This document shows, in pieces, positions 1-7,137 of a stretch of DNA of 18,286 bases; position 1 is the stretch's first letter; each line of letters begins with the position of its first letter. Both the position numbers and the translations under genes were made by a program. Source of the DNA: Nitrospirae bacterium CG1_02_44_142 (GTDB taxonomy: Bacteria; Nitrospirota; Thermodesulfovibrionia; Thermodesulfovibrionales; UBA1546); contig MNVK01000076.1 of the NCBI GenBank assembly GCA_001871685.1, positions 1 through 18,286 on the forward strand, given 5' to 3'. The notes below the pieces were generated by a model. That model was not told the origin of the DNA and did not search any database. It was given only the letters and a program-made list of their open reading frames with translations.

Positions 1-1217
1 ATGCTATGGGTTTCCCCTGTTTTGTCAGTGCGGTAAGAGAGCTCATAAATCACCTCTGAGAGTATATCGTCACCTGCCTTGTTTTCTTCAAGGAACTTAT
101 ACCTCTCAGGATCAAAGAGGCCGCCGTTATATCTCGGAATACTCATATCTTTGTTGAGCTTTTCATCACTGCCGTTTATAAGATGAAAAAGAGCTAAAAG
201 GGCATCGTACAGAACTGTTTTGTTGCTTATGAATTCGCCCTTTTCATTCGTTACCTTATCTTTTATCCTCTGGATACCGTAATGTTTGTAGTATTTTGTT
301 TGTGGATTTGTGGAAAGAAGGTCTCTTGCCTCTGCATTAAGAACAAAAAGTATTCTGTATAAAAGGATAAGGCTGTGATGGTATATCGAGTCGAGGTCTT
401 TCTTTGAAAGGCGATTTTCTTCTCTGGACAGGAATCCATGCCCAAGCCATTCAACGCATTTAAAAACCTTTTCTCTAAGGTTTCTTTCTATATCTTCCTG
501 AAATCTCAGTGATTCATCATAAATGTTGTCGAGAAGGCATCTATCCAAACTGTCTTTTATGAAGGCATCCGGTCTGAATAGAATATAAAAATATTTAAAC
601 TTCTGAAGGTCTTCAAGGCATGCCTCAATATCTATCTCAAAGAATTTACTTGAACGTCCTTCTTTGAAATAAAGCCGCCATTCCTTGCCATTGGTAAGAA
701 TTCCCCATCTTATGTGTTCGGACTCATTCAGATAATCTCTTATCTGTTGGTGCGGATACCTGCCTTTAGTAGCTTTGCCTTTACCGGAAGACGGCTGGTC
801 TAAATTATGATCCCAGCGTTTTGCTTCTGCAATTGAAATTGAGAGCTTGTATTTCTTATGTGGGGACAGTTCAAATGCCTTGTCGGCTTCTTCAGGAGTG
901 TAATAGAGAAAATAATCCGGCACTTGTCTGCGCTCTGCTTCCGGGATTTTATCCTGATTAAGATAACCAAACCCTAACTTGTTAAAAATCTTATCAATAA
1001 ATCTTCTTTCGGTGTTGGCTTCGTTTCCTTTTCTCAAGCCGACTATATTCTTCTTATATAATTCTTGAAAAGCTTTATATGCAGAGAGCACTTCTTCGTC
1101 AGAAGGCCAGATTTTTGGCCCTGCTTGCGGCAGACGCTCTAAAAGATAATGACTTGAAAAGATACCTGCGGTTATCCAGAGGTCTTTCAATAAAGTTGTC
1201 TGCTGTTTTTTAGCCAT
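1..1217 (-). CDS. Type IIG-like restriction-modification enzyme, N-terminal part (runs off left edge)
   Basis: An uninterrupted minus-strand frame of 405 codons runs from an ATG at 1217 to the window edge, so only the N-terminal part is present. Residues 80-135 look like a PD-(D/E)xK nuclease core: P100-D101, then E131-A-K133 in a beta-strand-like stretch (ISIAEAKRW). A following QQIRDYL and ILTNGKEWRLY (about 157-183) are typical of the N-terminal nuclease region of Eco57I-like single-chain restriction enzymes, as is YNGGLFD near residue 363. In that family a methylase domain with an NPPY motif follows; it would lie left of base 1, so it cannot be seen here. The gene probably cuts unmodified DNA and methylates its own sites. 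No Shine-Dalgarno precedes the ATG; a TATAAA at 1231-1236 (minus) is very close to it. It could instead be a methylase-less nuclease or a PglX-like protein. Its position beside core sec genes suggests acquisition as accessory DNA. Confidence 0.75.
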   Translation of the reverse strand, partial: MAKKQQTTLLKDLWITAGIFSSHYLLERLPQAGPKIWPSDEEVLSAYKAFQELYKKNIVGLRKGNEANTERRFIDKIFNKLGFGYLNQDKIPEAERRQVPDYFLYYTPEEADKAFELSPHKKYKLSISIAEAKRWDHNLDQPSSGKGKATKGRYPHQQIRDYLNESEHIRWGILTNGKEWRLYFKEGRSSKFFEIDIEACLEDLQKFKYFYILFRPDAFIKDSLDRCLLDNIYDESLRFQEDIERNLREKVFKCVEWLGHGFLSREENRLSKKDLDSIYHHSLILLYRILFVLNAEARDLLSTNPQTKYYKHYGIQRIKDKVTNEKGEFISNKTVLYDALLALFHLINGSDEKLNKDMSIPRYNGGLFDPERYKFLEENKAGDDILSEVIYELSYRTDKTGETHS

Positions 1218-1253
1218 TACTAAGACTCATTTTATACTAAATTGGCGTAATTT

Positions 1254-1306
1254 TTCAGCATGAGAACAAAGGTGAAGGCGGGATGCTGAAATAAATTCAG
1301 CATGAC
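1254..1306. repeat. Short palindromic intergenic repeat (three TTCAGCAT-type arms)
   Basis: Bases 1283-1290 (ATGCTGAA) and 1296-1303 (TTCAGCAT) form a perfect 8-bp inverted repeat around a 5-nt loop. A third arm, TTCAGCATGAG, is at 1254-1264 and nearly repeats TTCAGCATGAC at 1296-1306. The element sits between the end of secF and the start of the restriction gene. No T-tract follows the stem on the minus strand, so it is at best a weak terminator for secF. It resembles the dispersed tgctgaa/ttcagca palindromes seen between genes in many bacterial genomes. Confidence 0.6.
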
Positions 1307-1335
1307 ATCTTGATTATGTGACTTAAAACCTGCCG

Positions 1336-2247
1336 CTATTTCTTTGCAAACGTCTTCTTCCTTCCCCAGAGCAATACTATGGGGCTTGCAATGAATATTG
1401 AAGAATAGGTGCCGATGACAACTCCCATTATCATCGCCAGGGCAAAGTCGTGTATAACCTCGCCTCCGAAAAAGAAGAGTGTAATTGACGTCAAAAGCAC
1501 CGTAAGGGAAGTTATGATGGTCCTTGAGAGAACCTCATTGATGCTTATGTTCATTATGCTCTCAAGCGGTTCTTTATACCGCACTTTCATGTTTTCCCTT
1601 ATCCTGTCAAATACAACAACCGTATCTGTAAGTGAATAACCTGCAATCGTGAGCAAGGCTGTCACCAGGATGAGATTTATCTCGTGCCCCATAAGGTAGA
1701 ACATGCCGAGAACCGCAAGCACATCGTGAAATGTCGCTATTGTAGCTCCCACTCCAAAGTTAAATTTAAACCTGAACGCCACATATGCGAGTATCCCTAA
1801 AACTGCAGCTCCCACTGCCATTGCCGCATCTGCACGGAGCTTGCCGCCCACCTTCGGCCCTATCTCGGTCGTGGAATCAACAACATACTTATTGTCTGGA
1901 AATTTCTGGCTGAGAATGCCTGTTACCGCATCTGACGTCTGCCCGAGTTTCTGCTCTGCCTTTTTTACTCTTATGAGAATCTTATTTACGCTAGGCAGGT
2001 CCTGAAGGTCAAAATCTTTAAGACTGCTTTCTTCAAGCGCCTTTCTAACAGCATGAAGCGCCACAGGCTTTTCAAATTTAAGCTGTATCGCAGTGCCGCC
2101 CGCAAAGTCAATCCCGAGATTTGCCTTTCCCGTCGCAATCTGGATTACGGCGATTACGCCTATAACTGCAAGAATCCCTGAAAATATAAATGCAATGCGC
2201 TTTTTCCCCATAAAATCTATTTTGGTGCTTTTAATAAGCTCTAACAT
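1336..2247 (-). CDS. secF: Protein translocase subunit SecF
   Basis: SecF, 303 residues, the inner-membrane partner of SecD. The SecDF complex uses the proton gradient to help pull proteins through SecYEG and to release them on the periplasmic side. The sequence shows the first membrane segment (about 17-37), then the periplasmic signature GIDFAGGT (about 45-52), a short periplasmic P4-like domain, and a block of five further membrane segments. The proton-path aspartate is seen in GYSLTDTVVVFDR (D208). Length is normal for a stand-alone SecF. A strong Shine-Dalgarno (AGGAGG) lies a few bases before the ATG at 2247. It is 40 nt downstream of secD and certainly cotranscribed with it. No clear terminator follows. 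Confidence 0.97.
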   Translation of the reverse strand: MLELIKSTKIDFMGKKRIAFIFSGILAVIGVIAVIQIATGKANLGIDFAGGTAIQLKFEKPVALHAVRKALEESSLKDFDLQDLPSVNKILIRVKKAEQKLGQTSDAVTGILSQKFPDNKYVVDSTTEIGPKVGGKLRADAAMAVGAAVLGILAYVAFRFKFNFGVGATIATFHDVLAVLGMFYLMGHEINLILVTALLTIAGYSLTDTVVVFDRIRENMKVRYKEPLESIMNISINEVLSRTIITSLTVLLTSITLFFFGGEVIHDFALAMIMGVVIGTYSSIFIASPIVLLWGRKKTFAKK

Positions 2248-2261
2248 CTGTCCTCCTATAT

Positions 2262-2293
2262 GAGTTGCAGACTCTACGAGTCGCAGACTATAT
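2262..2293. repeat. Tandem 16-bp duplication in secD-secF gap
   Basis: Units at 2262-2277 and 2278-2293 match at about 13 of 16 positions (GAGTtGCAGACT... / GAGTcGCAGACT...). The junction contains a 5-bp inverted repeat GACTC-TAC-GAGTC (2270-2282). The second unit overlaps the secD stop codon (2288-2290), so the duplication extends the spacer before the secF Shine-Dalgarno. Confidence 0.55.
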
Positions 2294-3916
2294 GCTCAAT
2301 TCCCTTATGTCCCGCCTGCTCAGGATGAGGTCAAAGACTGTTTTGGTTCCTACAAGCGCTGTAAAAAGATTTATTGCAACGCCAAGACTGAGTGTTACTG
2401 CAAAGCCTTTTATCGGCCCGGTGCCGAGCTGGAAAAGGACTGCCGCTGTTATGAGGGTTGTAACATGAGAGTCAAATATGGTCCAGAACGCCTTCTTATA
2501 TCCTGAATCAACCGCAGCCCTCGGAGTTTTGCCCGAGCGCAGCTCGTCCCTCATCCTTTCAAACATAAGCACATTTGAGTCAACAGCCATGCCGATTGCG
2601 AGTATTATGCCTGCAATGCCGGGCATTGTGAGTGTTGCATTTAAAGACGCCATCGCTCCAAGAAGGAGTATGATATTAAGGACCAGAGCAAAATCCGCAA
2701 TAACGCCCGAAAGCTTGTAATAAACAATCATAAAAAGAACCACAAGCAGTGTCCCGAGAATACCTGCCATCTTCCCCGCCTCAATAGAGTCTGTGCCGAG
2801 AGAAGGCCCTACCGTGATGTTCTGCAGCATTTTTACGGGCGCAGGAAGCGCTCCTGCCTTCAGGACTATTGAAAGGTCTTTTGCCTCGTCCATTGAAAAG
2901 CTGCCTGAAATCTGTGCATTGCCGCCCCCGATTCTTTCCTTAATCTCAGGCGCTGAATATATTGTGTTGTCAAGGACTATGGCGAGCCTCTTCTTGACAT
3001 TGGCTGCTGTAACCTCATCAAAGAGCTTTGCCCCTGCCGCATTGAATGATATAGAGACATAAGGATAACCGGCCCTTGACGAATCTATATTCACCCTTGC
3101 CTCCTTAAGCAGGTCTCCTGTCAGCGCTGCCTGTTTTTTCACAAGGATAGGAATCTTTCTTACCGCTCCTGTTTCTCTATTCACCCTTTTTTCAAAAAGC
3201 AGTTCATCGTCTGCGGGAAGCTTTTCCGCAAACTTCTTTAAAAGATTTTCCTCTTCCCCCGGTTCTATGGATGCAGGGATTTCAGCGGCAACAGGGGATG
3301 CGTCATCAACAAGCTTAAATTCAAGCTGCGCTGTCTTTCCAATTATCTCTATCGCCCTCTTCGGGTCCTTTATGCCCGGAAGCTGAATAACTATCTCATT
3401 TGTTCCCTGCCTTTGAATCGTAGGCTCTGCAACCCCAAACTGGTCAATCCTGTTTCTGATTGTTTCAATAGCCTGGTCAGCGGCATTGTTTTTAATCCTG
3501 TTTGCCTCTTTGTCTGATATCTTATATACAATATTTGTCCCTGTCTCAACAGGCGTGAGCACGGGATAATTGTCCTCTATCGCCTTTCTTGTTTCCATTG
3601 AGGAAGGGGAAACTGTTATAAAAAGGCCCTTGCTCGCAACCTCTGCATTTATTTTCTTTTTTGAAATAATATCCCTGATTGATTGGGCGATTCTTTCTGT
3701 TGTTATCTCAACAGCCCTTTCGCCTTCAACCTCAAAAACCAGGTGTATCCCGCCCTGGAGGTCCAGCCCCAGTGATATGCCCTTATCAGGCATATTCTTT
3801 TGCCACCAGTCCGGCATATTTTTGAACAACGGCGTGTTTGGCAGAAAAAATACTGCTGCAAGCGCAACCGCCGAGCCAATAAGAATAAACCGCCATAGAA
3901 TCTTTTTCTTCATCAT
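2288..3916 (-). CDS. secD: Protein translocase subunit SecD
   Basis: SecD, 542 residues. With SecF and YajC it forms the accessory translocase complex that drives late steps of protein export. Visible features: N-terminal membrane segment (about 9-26), the P1 start signature SLGLDLQGGIHLVFE (about 48-62), a long periplasmic P1 domain including a typical IRNRIDQFGVAEP stretch, and a C-terminal block of five membrane segments. GMAVDSNVLMFER contains the conserved proton-path aspartate (D446), followed by an IFDSHVTTL motif. Length is normal for a split SecD/SecF. A GGAGG Shine-Dalgarno lies 10 nt before the ATG at 3916; a second ATG codon follows immediately. It lies between the HD gene upstream and secF downstream, all on the same strand. 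Confidence 0.98.
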   Translation of the reverse strand: MMKKKILWRFILIGSAVALAAVFFLPNTPLFKNMPDWWQKNMPDKGISLGLDLQGGIHLVFEVEGERAVEITTERIAQSIRDIISKKKINAEVASKGLFITVSPSSMETRKAIEDNYPVLTPVETGTNIVYKISDKEANRIKNNAADQAIETIRNRIDQFGVAEPTIQRQGTNEIVIQLPGIKDPKRAIEIIGKTAQLEFKLVDDASPVAAEIPASIEPGEEENLLKKFAEKLPADDELLFEKRVNRETGAVRKIPILVKKQAALTGDLLKEARVNIDSSRAGYPYVSISFNAAGAKLFDEVTAANVKKRLAIVLDNTIYSAPEIKERIGGGNAQISGSFSMDEAKDLSIVLKAGALPAPVKMLQNITVGPSLGTDSIEAGKMAGILGTLLVVLFMIVYYKLSGVIADFALVLNIILLLGAMASLNATLTMPGIAGIILAIGMAVDSNVLMFERMRDELRSGKTPRAAVDSGYKKAFWTIFDSHVTTLITAAVLFQLGTGPIKGFAVTLSLGVAINLFTALVGTKTVFDLILSRRDIRELSI

Positions 3917-3943
3917 CTAAATCTAACCTCCAAAATAATTCGT

Positions 3944-4010
3944 AGTGCGTTTATTGCGTCATTGCGCTTTAACGCTGCACGCCATAACGCCTTACGCATC
4001 ACGTTATGCC
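3944..4010. repeat. GCGT-rich degenerate repeat with hairpin
   Basis: The gap between the HD gene and secD is built from short variants of GCGT(T/A)A spaced about 8 bp apart on the minus strand (ATGCGTAA, GGCGTTAT, GGCGTGCA, GCGTTAAA, GCGCAATG, ACGCAATA). CATAACG (3983-3989) and CGTTATG (4002-4008) form a 7-bp stem that overlaps the HD stop codon. It is not followed by a T-tract, so it is not a clear terminator; it looks like inserted or expanded intergenic repeat DNA inside an operon. Confidence 0.5.
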
Positions 4011-4666
4011 ATTCTTGTATTATTTATATACAACTGAAATTCACAACCCAGGACCTTAGCCGCCTTTCTGCATGCAGCCATGCGCGACAGGAATATCTCA
4101 AAATATTCTATCACCTGAGAAATCCTTGTATCTATTATAAGCGAAAGCATAATGAGCTTCTTTTCTGCATCTACCGAGAGCTCCGACTCTGTCGCCGCAT
4201 AATTAACCCTGTCATGTATATCCTCTGTGACCATCGCAGGGTTTCTCACTCTGCTCCTGTGCACATCAGCCTTATCAGCAATGACCAGCGCTGCCGCAAT
4301 AGCATCCGGTATCACGCCTTCGTCTTCCTCATGCATGACTATTGCTCTCATAGCCCTTATAATGTCTCTGAGTTCATACCCGAGTTCCTCCAGGACTTCC
4401 TTTGCAAGGATTGCGCCCATTTTATGATGATTGCTCCTTCCAAGCATATTGCCAATGTCGTGTAAAAACCCCGCCGCCGCCGCCAGCTCTGCCTCGCTTT
4501 CGCTGGATGAAAGTTTCTTTAGTATATTGTAGGCAGTTTTAGAGACAATATCTGTGTGCCTGAAGCCGTGCTCGGTGTAGCCGATGAGCTCAAGATATTT
4601 GTCTGCCATTTCAATATAAAGCCTTGCCCTTTTGTTGTTGTGCAAGGCGCTGAGGTCCGGAGCCAA
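4004..4666 (-). CDS. HD-domain metal-dependent phosphohydrolase between yajC and secD
   Basis: A 220-residue protein of the HD superfamily, whose members hydrolyse phosphomonoesters or phosphodiesters (often nucleotides or cyclic nucleotides) with bound metal. The metal ligands are visible in order: H37 in FRHTDI, H69-D70 in AGFLHDIGN, H80-H81 in SNHHKMGA, H112 in VMHEE, and D131 in IADKADVHRSRVRN. The last motif is typical of a small-HD family whose substrate is not known to me. The likely start is TTG at 4666, one base after the yajC stop, supported by a GAGGAAG Shine-Dalgarno just upstream. The tight packing with yajC, secD and secF implies cotranscription, but a direct role in protein export is only a guess. 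No membrane segment or signal peptide is evident, so it should be cytoplasmic. Confidence 0.88.
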   Translation of the reverse strand: MAPDLSALHNNKRARLYIEMADKYLELIGYTEHGFRHTDIVSKTAYNILKKLSSSESEAELAAAAGFLHDIGNMLGRSNHHKMGAILAKEVLEELGYELRDIIRAMRAIVMHEEDEGVIPDAIAAALVIADKADVHRSRVRNPAMVTEDIHDRVNYAATESELSVDAEKKLIMLSLIIDTRISQVIEYFEIFLSRMAACRKAAKVLGCEFQLYINNTRMA

Positions 4667-4667
4667 A

Positions 4668-5003
4668 TCAATCTTCCTCTGAAGCGGGCCTTACTGCGGC
4701 AATATATGCCTTGCCGAACTTTACCTTCACGTTTTCCGCAATCTTCAAGGTCACTGTGGTTGTGCCGACAGCCTCTATAACAGCGTACACTCCGCCTGAT
4801 GTAATGACCTTGTCTCCCCTTTTTAAGGCTTCAAGCATCTTCTGATGCTCTTTAGCCTTCTTCTGCTGCGGCCTTATCAGGAGAAAATAAAAAACAACAA
4901 AAATCAGTATTAACGGAAGAAAGGACATGATTGTTGATGCTCCTCCGCCCTGTGCTCCCTGACCTTGCGCCGGCGCCATTGCCCATGCTATGTCATTAAA
5001 CAT
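4668..5003 (-). CDS. yajC: Sec translocon accessory protein YajC
   Basis: YajC, 111 residues from the preferred ATG at 5003. It is a small inner-membrane protein that associates with SecDF. The N-terminal segment is short and Gly/Gln-rich (about 10-22), followed by one membrane helix (about 26-44, SFLPLILIFVVFYFLLI), the family signature RPQQKKAKEHQ, and a cytoplasmic domain (LKRGDKVITSGGVYAVIEAV). An upstream in-frame ATG at 5015 would add MEVR. I prefer 5003 because GGAGG at 5009-5013 is ideally spaced, and the resulting MFNDIAWAM start resembles other YajC proteins. The 5015 start would use a Shine-Dalgarno locked in the hairpin at 5020-5044. It is the first gene of the yajC-HD-secD-secF cluster. 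Confidence 0.95.
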   Translation of the reverse strand: MFNDIAWAMAPAQGQGAQGGGASTIMSFLPLILIFVVFYFLLIRPQQKKAKEHQKMLEALKRGDKVITSGGVYAVIEAVGTTTVTLKIAENVKVKFGKAYIAAVRPASEED

Positions 5004-5019
5004 TCTAACCTCCATTCTG

Positions 5020-5044
5020 CCTCCCCTGATGTCATCGGGGGAGG
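5020..5044 (-). promoter_or_regulatory. Strong leader hairpin before yajC
   Basis: Arms at 5020-5030 and 5034-5044 pair over 11 positions (one a G-U pair) around a 3-nt loop, with seven G-C-rich pairs at the base. On the minus strand the 3' arm contains GGGGAGG, four bases before the ATG at 5015, so this ribosome site would be hidden when the hairpin forms. The second ribosome site (5009-5013) lies just outside. No T-tract follows, so an intrinsic terminator is unlikely. Confidence 0.55.
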
Positions 5045-5060
5045 AGAGAAAATTTTGATT

Positions 5061-5066
5061 ATTATA
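5061..5066 (-). promoter_or_regulatory. Candidate -10 box for yajC-secDF operon
   Basis: A perfect TATAAT on the minus strand lies in the 5016-5106 gap between the DUF401 gene and yajC. The best-spaced -35 (TTAAAT, 17 nt upstream) is poor, so the promoter would be weak or activator-dependent. Predicted transcription would start near 5054 and put the 5020-5044 hairpin at the very front of the mRNA. Confidence 0.4.
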
Positions 5067-5106
5067 CTAACCGTTCACTGTGGATTTAATCAAGATAAAG
5101 AACACG

Positions 5107-6318
5107 CTACCGCAAAATCAGATATTCGGCGACAGCAACAAGAAATACAACAGAGGCGGCGGGGATTATCTTCTTATAAACACCCCACATATCCGCCTTA
5201 AAATATTCCCTCGTAAGCACCAGGCAGATGTGCACAGGAGAAAGCAGAACGCCCAAAAAACCCGACGCAAATGCAAACGAGATTATTACGGTAGATGATT
5301 CTCCCGCAATGCTCAATATCAGCGGAAAGGCGCTTCCGACAAATCCGACTGTCACGCCTGTCAGAAGGCCGCTCACAAACGGAAGCATAAAAAGCAGCGG
5401 AGCAGCAGGAATGCCGTTTAACCTCAAGAACTCGCTGAGGTTTTTTACTGCGCCCGAGGACTCCATGATTTCCTTGAATATCATTATGCCTGCTATAAGC
5501 AAGATTACATCAAACGACAGCCCGCGCTTAACTACCCTGATTATATCCTTCAGCCCGAACCTGTAAAAGATAAAAAGCCCGGGGAGCATAATCAGCAAGG
5601 CGTAGTGCAGCTCTATGTGAAAGAAAACAACGAGCATCAGCGCTATCGCTATGGGGACAAAGCTGAAGAGCCCTTTTCTTGATATGTTTCCAGCCTCTGA
5701 AAACCTGCCTGAAGCGCCTTTCATGCTGAACATAAATCCTGTTATCGCAACAAAAACAGCATACGGCATATTTGCAATAATTAAATTCCTCAACTCTATG
5801 TTTGACACTGCGGCGGCCAGCAATAACCCGGGATAAAGCGGAAGGATATACTCCCAGGGATGCCTGAACCAGTAATTTACAAATGCCTTTTCTTCCTGCG
5901 ACATATTCATGCCTTTTGCAGATTCCTCAACCATAGGCGCTGAAAAATACGCGCCTCCCACAGACGGCAGAAGCCCTATCAGCAGAGGCATTGAGACCAC
6001 AACTGCCTTTTTTCTCCTTAACAGCAGCCGCGACGCCGTCATCATATCCGACAGCACATCCTTCTCTCTGAGTATTAATTCAAAAATCCTTATAAGGGTG
6101 AGGGCCAGAGCAAGTTTGATTGTAACCTTATCAAGAAATGCAGCCTTTACCGCAGACGCCATTGACACCGGGGGCATGAGATATAAAAGCGCCAGAGCTC
6201 CGGAGGCGGCCAGCAGGACATACCCTATGTTCATTTTCTTTCTTAAAAGAATGAGTATAAGGACAAAGACAGCGGAGATTTTAAGTATATCCGACACGTT
6301 AAAGGCGCTTTCCGGCAA
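5107..6318 (-). CDS. DUF401-type integral membrane protein (possible transporter)
   Basis: A 403-residue, very hydrophobic protein with about ten membrane segments. Motifs GLLPSVGGAYFSAPM (about 116-130) and YWFRHPWEYILPLYPG (about 149-164), and the C-terminal GLLTGVTVGFVGSAFPL, match what I remember of the DUF401 family, which resembles anion/organic-acid permeases in layout. Substrate is unknown. The start is uncertain: TTG at 6318 gives a 20-nt overlap with the NUDIX gene, while GTG at 6297 (one base after the NUDIX stop, preceded by GGAAAG) gives a protein 7 residues shorter beginning at the first hydrophobic segment. It is translationally packed with the NUDIX gene, implying one transcript. 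The C-terminus ends with a last membrane helix. Confidence 0.85.
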   Translation of the reverse strand: MPESAFNVSDILKISAVFVLILILLRKKMNIGYVLLAASGALALLYLMPPVSMASAVKAAFLDKVTIKLALALTLIRIFELILREKDVLSDMMTASRLLLRRKKAVVVSMPLLIGLLPSVGGAYFSAPMVEESAKGMNMSQEEKAFVNYWFRHPWEYILPLYPGLLLAAAVSNIELRNLIIANMPYAVFVAITGFMFSMKGASGRFSEAGNISRKGLFSFVPIAIALMLVVFFHIELHYALLIMLPGLFIFYRFGLKDIIRVVKRGLSFDVILLIAGIMIFKEIMESSGAVKNLSEFLRLNGIPAAPLLFMLPFVSGLLTGVTVGFVGSAFPLILSIAGESSTVIISFAFASGFLGVLLSPVHICLVLTREYFKADMWGVYKKIIPAASVVFLVAVAEYLILR

Positions 6319-6844
6319 GTTCCATCAGCCCAAAAATCTTAAGGTCAATTTGATTGCCGTCTTTCTTAAAGGAAGATAATCTGTCGTATAGCTCATTCGC
6401 CGGAATCCGAAAAACTTCTATATCCTCTGCTTCGTCATTTTGCTGCTTCCCTTTAAATTCCAATCCTTTTGCAAGATACGCGGTGAGTATCTCTCCGGAT
6501 GCGCCTGCTGATATCGGCCCCTCTGCAAGAAAAATCATTTCCTTCGCGGAATATCCTGTTTCTTCAAGAAGCTCTCTCCTGGCGGCGTCTTCAAGGGATT
6601 CGCCTTTGTCGTTAAGCCCTGCCGGAAACTCTATCACATAGCTGTTCACCGCAGGCCTGAACTGTCTTATTATGAGAACCTCGCCTTCCGGGGAAACCGG
6701 CACAATCACAACAATGCCGCTGCAGTTTACCCTTTCAAATGTCTCCCAGCTTCTCAGGACGCCTGCTGAATCTCTGTATACAATGCCCACGCTCTTTAAA
6801 AAATTCCCCTGCCATAACGTCTTCTTCTCTATAATCTCGGCCAT
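6299..6844 (-). CDS. NUDIX hydrolase, ADP-ribose pyrophosphatase-like
   Basis: A 181-residue NUDIX hydrolase. The Nudix box is complete at about 76-98: G76, E82, then R90-E91-L-L-E94-E95-T-G97, which bind magnesium and the pyrophosphate. The preceding VLIIRQFRPAVNSYVIEFPAG stretch (in pieces, RQFRPAV and EFPAGL) is typical of ADP-ribose pyrophosphatases, which cleave ADP-ribose to AMP and ribose-5-phosphate. The length fits that group, though GDP-mannose or other nucleoside-diphosphate sugars are possible substrates. An AAGGGG Shine-Dalgarno lies 5 nt before the ATG at 6844. It follows tRNA-Phe by 100 nt and overlaps or abuts the DUF401 gene downstream. It is probably a cytoplasmic housekeeping enzyme. 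Confidence 0.92.
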   Translation of the reverse strand: MAEIIEKKTLWQGNFLKSVGIVYRDSAGVLRSWETFERVNCSGIVVIVPVSPEGEVLIIRQFRPAVNSYVIEFPAGLNDKGESLEDAARRELLEETGYSAKEMIFLAEGPISAGASGEILTAYLAKGLEFKGKQQNDEAEDIEVFRIPANELYDRLSSFKKDGNQIDLKIFGLMELAGKRL

Positions 6845-6944
6845 CTTTCCCCTTTACAAAGGTTTTTGTTATCTTCAGGATTTTACAATAATATGGAGGG
6901 TTGCGATTATTCTTGACTCAACATTAACCATAAGAATAAAATCA

Positions 6945-7020
6945 TGGTGGGCAGTCGCAGAATCGAACTGCGGACACGAGGCTTTTCAGGCCTCTGCTCT
7001 ACCGACTGAGCTAACTGCCC
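6945..7020 (-). tRNA. tRNA-Phe (anticodon GAA), CCA encoded
   Basis: Read on the minus strand, a complete 76-nt cloverleaf is visible. The acceptor stem GGGCAGT pairs with ACTGCCC. The D-arm is GCTC-AGTCGGTA-GAGC. The anticodon arm is GAGGC-CTGAAAA-GCCTC with anticodon GAA. The variable loop is GTGTC, and the T-arm is CGCAG-TTCGATT-CTGCG. Discriminator base A is followed by an encoded CCA (6945-6947). All stems are fully paired. It lies first on the minus-strand gene series, ahead of the NUDIX gene. Confidence 0.98.
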
Positions 7021-7023
7021 GTG

Positions 7024-7125
7024 TGATTAAGTTTAGAGTTAAAAGTTGCAAGTTTATAAGTTAAACCTTAAATGCAACCTTGCTCAGTTCACTTTTAAGT
7101 TTTAACTTTACACTTTTAAGTTTTT
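7024..7125. repeat. AT-rich AACTTTTAA-type degenerate repeats with nested hairpin
   Basis: The gap between tRNA-Phe and lnt is made of repeated AAGTT/AACTT words. CACTTTTAAGTTTT occurs at 7090-7103, and CACTTTTAAGTTTTTT follows at 7111-7126. A nested inverted repeat is present: GTTGCA (7045-7050) with TGCAAC (7073-7078), and inside it GTTTA (7052-7056) with TAAAC (7062-7066). The hairpin would lie in the leader between the tRNA promoter and tRNA-Phe on the minus strand. Confidence 0.5.
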
Positions 7126-7134
7126 TATTGTCAA
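7105..7134 (-). promoter_or_regulatory. Candidate promoter for tRNA-Phe
   Basis: On the minus strand a perfect -35 TTGACA (7129-7134) is followed after 18 nt by TAAAGT (7105-7110), four of six to the -10 consensus. Transcription would start near 7098, leaving about 78 nt of leader before the mature tRNA. The -35 overlaps the bases immediately before the divergent lnt start codon. Confidence 0.5.
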
Positions 7135-7137
7135 GGC

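Noticed and set aside
3962..4465. Plus-strand frame of 167 codons
   Set aside because: It is fully antisense to the HD gene, has many cysteines and histidines scattered without pattern, and no ribosome site.
6672..7064. Plus-strand frame of 130 codons crossing the tRNA-Phe region
   Set aside because: It is antisense to the NUDIX start and tRNA-Phe; the tail is the familiar artefact of translating the complement of a tRNA.
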